Below, in pieces: positions 1 to 5,546 of a stretch of DNA of 6,492 nt. The stretch's first letter is position 1; every line of letters starts with the position of its first letter. Source of the stretch: Promethearchaeota archaeon (lineage in GTDB: Archaea > Asgardarchaeota > Lokiarchaeia > Sigynarchaeales > SOKP01); the NCBI GenBank assembly GCA_014729315.1, contig WJKD01000914.1, positions 1 to 6,492 on the forward strand. Direction: 5' to 3'. A model generated the notes under the pieces. It worked only from the letters and a program-made list of their open reading frames with translations. It made no database searches and was not told the origin of the DNA. A program made the position numbers and the translations under genes.

Positions 1-312
1 GATGGCGAGCAATCCCGTGATTTCACCTTCGTGAAAAATGTGGTCGACGCCAATCTGTTAGCCTGTGGCAATGGAATGGAAGAATTCTCCGGCGAGGTGT
101 TCAATGTCGCATCCGGCAAGCGGATCACCATCAATAATCTGATCGAGAATATCAATAAGCTGACCAAATTCGATGTAAAGCCCAAATACGAATCCCCGCG
201 TCCCGGCGACGTGAAACATTCGCTGGCAAACATCGGCAAAGCCCGGCAGTTTTTGAACTATGAGCCAACGGTGGATTTTTATGGGGGATTGGAGAGGTTG
301 GTGGGGGGATAG
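1..312 (+). CDS. NAD-dependent nucleotide-sugar epimerase, C-terminal part (GalE/WbpP-like), 5' end outside the window
   Basis: The reading frame is open from base 1 and stops at TAG 310-312, giving 103 residues. It begins with DGEQSRDFTFVKNVVDAN, the conserved block of extended short-chain dehydrogenase/reductase sugar epimerases. FNVASGKRITINNLI and the PRPGDVKHSLANIGKA substrate-side block follow, as in UDP-glucose and UDP-N-acetylglucosamine 4-epimerases. The Rossmann NAD-binding half and the catalytic Tyr-Lys pair must lie upstream of the window. The expected role is cytoplasmic C4 epimerisation of a UDP-sugar for glycan assembly; the exact substrate cannot be told. The tail ends abruptly at GLERLVGG, a few residues shorter than the usual end of the family. 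Base composition is higher in GC than in the genes that follow (34 of 60 bases at 181-240), and it falls sharply straight after the stop codon. Confidence 0.9.
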   Translation, partial: DGEQSRDFTFVKNVVDANLLACGNGMEEFSGEVFNVASGKRITINNLIENINKLTKFDVKPKYESPRPGDVKHSLANIGKARQFLNYEPTVDFYGGLERLVGG

Positions 313-358
313 TATATAACTTCATATTCGAGTAATAATTAAAGCAGTATCTTAATTA

Positions 359-1924
359 ATGTCAAAAAAAGATTTAATTAAAAATGGTATTAAATCGGCA
401 AAGCATATTGCCATATTAAAGCCGATCAGCCAGATAGTTTCCTTTTTAGCAACAGTTTTGCTTGTGCGATTGCTCAGTGAAAACGATTACGGTATCTATA
501 ATCTTTTTTATTCGCTGATTGGATTATTAGGCATGATTGCATCCTTCGGTATTGCCAATACATTGCAGCGATTTATGCCGGAATATTATGCACGAAAGGA
601 GTATATTGTTGCTCATAAGCTGTATAAAATATCAAGCATCATACGCCTGATTTCGAATATAGTTATTTTAGGTTTGATATTTTTATTGTGGGAATCCATT
701 GCACCTATACTAAAAATTGAAGCCCATAAAAAAATTTTTATTCTATTTTCGATTATCATACTCCTAAACATGCAAAGGAGACTATTGGAGGTCTGTCTAA
801 ATTCCTTTTTTTTGCAAAAAAATACACAAATATTGTCAATAGCATTTATGCTGATTCGATGTGCAGGTTATCTTATAGCATTATTAAAAAATCTAGATTT
901 ATGGTCTGTTTTTGTAATAGATCTTGCTGCCCATCTAATCATATTCATTTGTTTGCATGTAATTTACAAATTTAGAATTCCAATCGATAAAGGCGAGCTA
1001 CATGAAATAATAATCGAAGAAAAACGGCGACTTACTCGATACTCACTATTTCATAACTTTAATGATATAGGAAATAGTATTCTGGCTGTAAATTTTGATA
1101 ATTTTATAATAGTTATGTACTTAAATCCGGTTATGGTTGGGGTATATTCTTTTTCTCAGAGAGTATCACACATGATAAAAGGACTTAATCCGGTCAATTA
1201 CTTTATCGATGTTATTCGTCCAATTTTTTTCTCTTTTGATAGCAAACGAGAAACAACAAAAATTAATCAGATATATAACCTGCTAATAAAATTGAGTCAT
1301 TTATTTTATATTCCAATTTTATTTTTCTTAATAAATTACAGGGATGAAATTATCAATACCCTGTTTGCCGGTAAATTTATTGAATACTCACTTGTTTTGG
1401 TTGGCGTTTTCTTTTTTGCAATGCTGAATTCTTTCCAACAACCTATTGGATTAATTGCGCAACTAAAAGAAAAAGCTGATATTATTCTATATAGTAAAGT
1501 ATTTGCAGTATATAATATTATTGCGGATATATTGCTAATTAAATACTTTGGAGTATGGGGGGCTGTTTTTGCAACAGGCACAGCAACTTTTTTTAAAACA
1601 ATATTTATATGGTATTTTCTCAAAAATGACATTACACACAAAAATTTGGCTTCATTTTTTACGAAACTGATATCATTCTGGGCATTTATAGCTATGATAA
1701 ACTACTTACTAAAATTTATAACACAGCATGAGTACATCATATTATTAATAGGGTTAGTAGTATACGTTATCTCTTTCTTAATTCAATTTAAGTTAAATAT
1801 TTTTAATAGAGAAGAGAAGCAATTCATATTGAATAAAATCACTAATCCAAGAATTAGAAACATTATGATTTTTTTTCTAAACAGTCGGAATAAATCTGGT
1901 GTCTTAAACATTGAAATGATGTAA
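359..1924 (+). CDS. Polysaccharide flippase, Wzx/RfbX-like (MOP superfamily)
   Basis: This is a 521-residue, very hydrophobic protein of the size usual for 12-14-helix O-antigen/capsule flippases. It would sit in the inner membrane and move lipid-linked glycan units to the outer face. The N-terminal block at residues 11-76 is typical of the family: a first helix after SAKHIAILKP, then LSENDYGIYNLFYSLIGL, then a helix ending in GIANTLQRFMPEYY. A charged loop near residues 208-228 separates the two halves, and further helices continue to about residue 480. The start at ATG 359 is set by an in-frame TAA at 353-355. No clear Shine-Dalgarno motif precedes it, unlike the genes downstream. The 46-base gap after the epimerase stop is AT-rich and shows no convincing promoter or terminator. 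GC content is very low (12 of 60 bases at 1741-1800). Substrate identity cannot be predicted, as these proteins diverge fast. Confidence 0.93.
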   Translation: MSKKDLIKNGIKSAKHIAILKPISQIVSFLATVLLVRLLSENDYGIYNLFYSLIGLLGMIASFGIANTLQRFMPEYYARKEYIVAHKLYKISSIIRLISNIVILGLIFLLWESIAPILKIEAHKKIFILFSIIILLNMQRRLLEVCLNSFFLQKNTQILSIAFMLIRCAGYLIALLKNLDLWSVFVIDLAAHLIIFICLHVIYKFRIPIDKGELHEIIIEEKRRLTRYSLFHNFNDIGNSILAVNFDNFIIVMYLNPVMVGVYSFSQRVSHMIKGLNPVNYFIDVIRPIFFSFDSKRETTKINQIYNLLIKLSHLFYIPILFFLINYRDEIINTLFAGKFIEYSLVLVGVFFFAMLNSFQQPIGLIAQLKEKADIILYSKVFAVYNIIADILLIKYFGVWGAVFATGTATFFKTIFIWYFLKNDITHKNLASFFTKLISFWAFIAMINYLLKFITQHEYIILLIGLVVYVISFLIQFKLNIFNREEKQFILNKITNPRIRNIMIFFLNSRNKSGVLNIEMM

Positions 1925-1938
1925 CGCTTAAAGAAATT

Positions 1939-1943
1939 TAAGG
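1939..1943 (+). promoter_or_regulatory. Ribosome binding site of the methyltransferase gene
   Basis: A TAAGG motif lies 5 bases before ATG 1949 and 11 bases before the in-frame ATG 1955. Either could be the start. I used 1949 for the coordinates, and the choice changes the protein by only two residues. Confidence 0.5.
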
Positions 1944-1948
1944 TCTGT

Positions 1949-2799
1949 ATGATTATGAAAATTAAAGAAAAGAATAAATTTGATTGTGATCTTTGTCATT
2001 CCAATTTATTTAACAAAGAAAATGACATAAAAAATAAAATTGGGATGAATACCAATCAATATGATATTGTAAAATGTCAACGATGTGGATTAACCACACT
2101 TTTCCCTCATCCTACCCTAAAAGAGATTTCAGACTTTTACATAGATTATGGCAATAAAAAAGATAGATTAAAAGTTGAATCTATGCGTCAAGAATTTATC
2201 TATCCAGAGAAACTTAAAAAATTGGAGAAGTATCGCCAGGTCTCCGCCTGCTCGATATTGGAGCCGGAATGGGCGGATTTGCGTTTTTGGCAAAGCAACG
2301 AGGTTTTGATGTGACCGGAATTGAACTTTCTTCGGAACAATGTGAAATTGCAAAAGAAGTATTTGGAATTGATTTATTGAATATCAATATTTTCAACATC
2401 AGGGATAGTATTGGCAAATTTGACATTATACATCTTCACCATGTAATGGAACATTTGACATCGCCATCTGAAATGTTTGAAATTATAAGTCGACTTTTAG
2501 ATGATAATGGCATATTGCTAATTGAGGTTCCATATCAATTAGGCAAAATGCAAGATAGTATTAAAAAACGCAAAAAGAAAAATGTGAAATTTAATATTGA
2601 CCATTTGTATTTTTTTTCGCCAGTGACATTGAAAAAGTATATTCACAAATACGGATTTGAGGTGATTGAGTTTAATCAAAGCAGAAATAGGCAGAGAAAA
2701 AAAATACTAAGTGCCCCTAAAAATATATTTCATAAAATAGCGGATAGTTTTATGATTCCAAGCGGTAGTTTTCTGGAATTTTATTGTCGAAAAATATAA
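1949..2799 (+). pseudogene. Zinc-ribbon SAM-dependent methyltransferase interrupted by a frameshift
   Basis: Two overlapping frames make up one class I methyltransferase. The first frame starts at ATG 1949 and gives a zinc-ribbon-like N-terminus with CxxC pairs at Cys13/Cys16 and Cys43/Cys46, then ISDFY and KLKKLEKYR ending at residue 96 (codon 2234-2236). After that it turns to nonsense and stops at TGA 2312-2314. The second frame, read from 2236, continues as PGLRLLDIGAGMGGFAFLAK (SAM motif I), VTGIELS (motif II) and HLHHVMEHL, then runs to TAA 2797-2799. Joined, they would give about 283 residues, a normal length. One base appears to be missing at about 2234-2240, for example one C of a run. 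No canonical slippery heptamer is in register there, so I favour a mutation or a sequence error over programmed frameshifting. The family commonly methylates sugars or lipid-linked glycans in such clusters; the substrate here is unknown. The second part alone, from ATG 2269, would lack motif I and is unlikely to work. Confidence 0.88.
2231..2290. other. GC-rich patch over the methyltransferase SAM-binding core
   Basis: By hand count 34 of 60 bases are G or C here. The 60 bases before it (2171-2230) have 18, the next 60 (2291-2350) have 24, and 2351-2410 has 15. The patch encodes motif I of the methyltransferase and begins where the reading frame breaks. The coincidence suggests a foreign or miscalled segment, though glycine- and alanine-rich motif codons account for part of the excess. 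Confidence 0.55.
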
Positions 2800-2862
2800 T
2801 AGTACACTTCATATTTTTGATTATTCACAGGGTAAAAAGATAGTTCGCAAAAATAATCTATA

Positions 2863-2867
2863 AAGGA
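2863..2867 (+). promoter_or_regulatory. Ribosome binding site of the sulfotransferase gene
   Basis: An AAGGA motif lies 6 bases before ATG 2874 and supports that start. The 74-base gap upstream holds no convincing terminator hairpin. Confidence 0.7.
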
Positions 2868-2873
2868 ACTAAA

Positions 2874-3677
2874 ATGCTACCAACATTTCTTGTAATTGGC
2901 GGTCACCGGTGTGGCACAACGTGGCTATATAAAAATTTTTTAGTACATCCGGAAATATATGTGCCAACTAAATATAAAGAAATTCATTTTTTTGATCGTG
3001 AGTTTAATAAAGGATTAAAACATTATGAAACATTTTTTGAAGAAAGAAAAAAGGAAAAAGTTATCGGTGAAGTAACACCAAATTATCTGCATAACAAAAA
3101 TGTTGCGAAACGAATATTTGATACTATTCCGGATACGAAAATTATAGTAAGTTTAAGGAATCCAATTGATCGGCTTTACTCTCATTTTTGGCTGCTTAAA
3201 TCCAATTGGAAAAAGAACAGAGATATTACCTTTGAAGAAAAAATGGCATCAAAACCAGATATGCTGCAAGAAGGCATATATTACAATGATTTGATTAGAT
3301 ATTTTGAATTTTTTGATAAAGAGCGAATATTAGTACTACTATTCGACGAACTTCAAAGTGATCCAAAAAAATTATTAAAACGGGTCTACAATTTTTTGGG
3401 CGTGCGATTACATTATTCTCATAACATCGTAAATAACAAAGTAAATTCAGCTGATTCACGTAGGCTGCTAGCCAAATCGAAGTTTTTGTATTTAATCCAA
3501 AGAGCGGCGGAAAAAGCCAAACTCCATGACTTTTCTATTTGGATTGATAACAAAAATAAAACGACACTTCCAAATATGAATCCTGAAACCAGAAAATGGC
3601 TGGTAGAATTTTATTGGAAAGAAAACGAGAAACTGTCTGAATTAATAAATATCGATCTAAGTAGGTGGAATAATTAA
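2874..3677 (+). CDS. PAPS-dependent carbohydrate sulfotransferase (Sulfotransfer_1 / NDST-like)
   Basis: This is a complete 267-residue soluble protein without a signal peptide. Residues 5-19 (FLVIGGHRCGTTWLY) form the 5'-phosphosulfate-binding loop. Residues 91-103 (IVSLRNPIDRLYS) form the 3'-phosphate-binding motif, with Arg95 and Ser103 at the spacing seen in sulfotransferases. The block EIHFFDREFNKGLKHYETFF and the C-terminal ending LSELINIDLSRW resemble heparan-sulfate N-sulfotransferase domains and their bacterial relatives. The expected reaction is transfer of sulfate from 3'-phosphoadenosine-5'-phosphosulfate to a hydroxyl or amino group of a sugar, in the cytoplasm, before the unit is flipped. 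The acceptor cannot be predicted. Its place between a sugar methyltransferase and an acyltransferase points to decoration of a surface glycan. PAPS synthesis genes are not in the window. Confidence 0.93.
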   Translation: MLPTFLVIGGHRCGTTWLYKNFLVHPEIYVPTKYKEIHFFDREFNKGLKHYETFFEERKKEKVIGEVTPNYLHNKNVAKRIFDTIPDTKIIVSLRNPIDRLYSHFWLLKSNWKKNRDITFEEKMASKPDMLQEGIYYNDLIRYFEFFDKERILVLLFDELQSDPKKLLKRVYNFLGVRLHYSHNIVNNKVNSADSRRLLAKSKFLYLIQRAAEKAKLHDFSIWIDNKNKTTLPNMNPETRKWLVEFYWKENEKLSELINIDLSRWNN

Positions 3678-3710
3678 TTAATACTATGTTTTTTAATAAT
3701 ACAGGGCACT

Positions 3711-3714
3711 AAGG
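3711..3714 (+). promoter_or_regulatory. Ribosome binding site deciding the acyltransferase start
   Basis: An AAGG motif lies 10 bases before ATG 3725 but only 4 bases before the in-frame TTG at 3719. The spacing favours ATG 3725, giving a protein that begins MIRRIAAKF. Confidence 0.5.
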
Positions 3715-3724
3715 CAAGTTGAAG

Positions 3725-4426
3725 ATGATAAGAAGAATAGCCGCTAAATTCGAACAGCTATACGCAAAGACTAATTCAGATAGATATATAAATTTTCTCA
3801 GAAAAAAAGGTGTGAGAATCGGTGAAGATTGCCAATTTTTCGGAATTAAGGAGTTGCATATAGATTTGACTCAACCTTCATTAATAGAAATCGGTAATAA
3901 AGTCAGGATAACCCGAGGTGTTATGTTGCTAACCCATGGATATGATTGGGCTGTTTTACGCGAATTGTATGGTGAAGTTATCGGCAGAGCTGGGCATATA
4001 TTAATCAATGACAATGTATTTATTGGAACCTGGGCGAAAATAATGCCAGGTGTCACTATAAATGAGAATTCTATTATTGGCGTGGGTTCTCTTGTGACCA
4101 AAGATGTGGAAGCTAATTCTGTCGTGGCAGGTGTTCCCGCTAAAAAGATATATACCATTGAAGAATATTATAATGTGAGAAAACAGAGATATATTGAGGA
4201 AGCAAAAAATTACGCACGTTCTATAAAAAGAAATCTAGGCAGAATGCCAACTCCTGAGGATTTTCCGGAATTTTTTCCATTATTCCTTGAACGAAACGAA
4301 GGCAAATTTGGCAAAATCCCAGTTCGGTACCAAACGAGAGATAAATTTAATGACTTCATGAAAAGCGAACCATTATATAGAAATTTTAAAGAATTTATTG
4401 AGGCGTCATTTAATGAAATTCAGTAA
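3725..4426 (+). CDS. Left-handed beta-helix (hexapeptide-repeat) O-acyltransferase with a C-terminal extension
   Basis: The protein has 233 residues from ATG 3725. A TTG start at 3719 would add two residues, but its spacing from the AAGG motif is poor. Residues 29-142 carry the imperfect hexapeptide turns of a left-handed beta helix, including IEIGNKVRITRGV, ILINDNVFIGTWAKIMPGV and SIIGVGSLVTKDV, and end in VVAGVPAKKI. His71 in the LLTHGYDW block corresponds to the catalytic histidine of the acetyltransferases related to WbbJ, VatD and maltose acetyltransferase. The likely reaction is transfer of an acetyl or related group from acyl-CoA to a sugar hydroxyl, with a trimeric active form. Residues 143-233 form a charged, mostly helical-looking tail that is longer than in minimal family members and of unknown role. 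The gene overlaps the next one by 14 bases, which suggests translational coupling. Confidence 0.9.
   Translation: MIRRIAAKFEQLYAKTNSDRYINFLRKKGVRIGEDCQFFGIKELHIDLTQPSLIEIGNKVRITRGVMLLTHGYDWAVLRELYGEVIGRAGHILINDNVFIGTWAKIMPGVTINENSIIGVGSLVTKDVEANSVVAGVPAKKIYTIEEYYNVRKQRYIEEAKNYARSIKRNLGRMPTPEDFPEFFPLFLERNEGKFGKIPVRYQTRDKFNDFMKSEPLYRNFKEFIEASFNEIQ
4400..4403 (+). promoter_or_regulatory. Ribosome binding site deciding the glycosyltransferase start
   Basis: A GAGG motif lies 9 bases before ATG 4413, inside the end of the acyltransferase gene. It favours ATG 4413 over the in-frame TTG at 4398, whose G is the first base of this motif. The protein then begins [14 protein letters not shown], as expected for the first Rossmann strand. 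Confidence 0.65.
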
Positions 4427-5546
4427 GATATGCATATTTGATCCAGGATATTATGAAAAAACTTTGGGAGGTGCAGAAGTACAACTCTTCATATTAGCGG
4501 ATAAACTAGTTGAAGATGGATGCAAAGTTGTTTATTTGACCGGGGATTTTGACGAGCAAACTGTCTACAAAGGTATAGAATTCATCCCATTCAAAAAGAA
4601 AAAGAGAGGCTCAATTCTAAATTTGCTATATTTCCTAAGAAAGTTGAAAAGGGTTGATGCAGACCTCTATATCCAAAGAGGTAGAAAACAAGAAACCTTC
4701 TTTTTAGGTTTGTTCTCTTATATTTTTAAAAAACAGAGTGTCTTTTTTATTTCCATGGACATCGATTGTGATAAGTTTAAATTCCGAAAGTTATGGAGAA
4801 ATTCCCGAAATTTCATAAAACCGTTCGTAGTCGACATATCAACCTCGTGGGGGATGAAGAAAATAAGCTTGATAATCGCGCAAACAAAATTCCAACAGTC
4901 TAAGTTAAAGAGAAAGTTAAGCTTAAATAGCGTCGTATTGTCGAATATGCATAATTTGTCTCAATATCAAGAAACAGAAAAAGATAAAATTGTGCTGTGG
5001 GTCGCAAATATGAAAGAATGGAAAAGACCTGAATTATTTTTGGAATTGGCGCAAAGATTAAAAAACACAGACTTGAAATTCTGGATGATCGGTGCATTAA
5101 ATACTAACTATAAAAATATCATTGATAGAACAGAAAAAGAGAACAAAAATTTTAAATATTGGGGAAGTATTCCGTTTGATCAGATTTCCAAATATTATGA
5201 AAATGCTTCAGTTTTTGTTAATACAAGTTTGTCAAATGAAGGATTCCCAAATTCATTTATTCAAGCCTGGGCATCCAGATGTCTGGTTGTAAGTTTAAGC
5301 TTCGATCCGGATAGCTTATTACATAAAAATGGATTTGGAATATTCTGCAACGGCAATTTCAATGATTTGCAGGAGACCATCGTCAAATACTCTCGTGACA
5401 ATAGAACTGCACATAAGATCATAGAAAATGCACATAATTACGTTTTAAATGAGTTCTCCATAGAAAATAAGATTAAGGATTTCTATGATTTACTTGATAA
5501 AGCTTTTATCAAAAATGAAAAAGATTCCAAAATACCTTCTATTTAA
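4413..5546 (+). CDS. Glycosyltransferase, GT4-like, GT-B fold
   Basis: The protein has 377 residues from ATG 4413, a usual length for a GT-B glycosyltransferase. The N-terminal domain opens with a beta strand (KICIFDP) and the loop [14 protein letters not shown], which contacts the acceptor or donor in GT4 enzymes. The C-terminal domain starts near [20 protein letters not shown]; the lysine/arginine cluster there is expected to bind the nucleotide-sugar phosphates. [24 protein letters not shown] and [12 protein letters not shown] follow. Glu276 is the first glutamate of the EX7E motif, while the second position is Gln284. It should be cytoplasmic or peripheral on the inner membrane, adding a sugar to a lipid-linked glycan with retention of the anomeric centre. 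Donor and acceptor are unknown. It overlaps the acyltransferase by 14 bases and the next gene by 32 bases, so the three are probably translated from one message. Confidence 0.92.
   Translation: MKFSKICIFDPGYYEKTLGGAEVQLFILADKLVEDGCKVVYLTGDFDEQTVYKGIEFIPFKKKKRGSILNLLYFLRKLKRVDADLYIQRGRKQETFFLGLFSYIFKKQSVFFISMDIDCDKFKFRKLWRNSRNFIKPFVVDISTSWGMKKISLIIAQTKFQQSKLKRKLSLNSVVLSNMHNLSQYQETEKDKIVLWVANMKEWKRPELFLELAQRLKNTDLKFWMIGALNTNYKNIIDRTEKENKNFKYWGSIPFDQISKYYENASVFVNTSLSNEGFPNSFIQAWASRCLVVSLSFDPDSLLHKNGFGIFCNGNFNDLQETIVKYSRDNRTAHKIIENAHNYVLNEFSIENKIKDFYDLLDKAFIKNEKDSKIPSI
5494..5512 (+). repeat. Perfect inverted repeat directly before the propeller-gene start
   Basis: TTGATAAA, a 3-base loop GCT and TTTATCAA form an 8-base-pair stem that ends 2 bases before ATG 5515. 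It lies inside the glycosyltransferase gene. No Shine-Dalgarno motif is visible in or near it. The stem has only one G-C pair, so it would be weak. It might be opened by ribosomes finishing the upstream gene, or be chance in AT-rich sequence. Confidence 0.45.

Noticed and set aside
313..320. TATATAAC as a possible -10 promoter box before the flippase
   Set aside because: No -35-like hexamer lies at the right distance (TTGGTG at 298-303 is only 11 bases from TATAAC at 315-320). The whole region is AT-rich, so such boxes arise by chance.
806..822. T8-GC-A7 inverted repeat as a terminator
   Set aside because: It sits inside the intact flippase gene, in frame, and has no GC-rich stem. It is better explained by coding for Phe-Phe-Leu-Gln-Lys-Asn.
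2213..2222. A6 run in the methyltransferase as a programmed -1 frameshift site
   Set aside because: The in-frame arrangement is CTT AAA AAA TTG, not an X XXY YYZ heptamer. The family pattern LEKYR after the run is still in the first frame, so the break lies further downstream.
2269..2799. An independent short methyltransferase starting at ATG 2269
   Set aside because: That ATG is a methionine inside SAM motif I (GAGMGG). A start there would delete most of the cofactor-binding loop, and the missing part lies just upstream in another frame.
2806..2817. ACTTCATATT shared with the gap before the flippase (about 319-328), a possible intergenic repeat
   Set aside because: Only about 10 AT-rich bases match and there are just two copies. 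That is not enough to separate it from chance.
3871..4158. Minus-strand ORF opposite the acyltransferase
   Set aside because: It lies wholly antisense to a well-supported gene and has no recognisable motif or ribosome binding site. The other minus-strand ORFs at 1336-1641, 2168-2426, 4900-5097 and 5694-5900 were rejected for the same reason.
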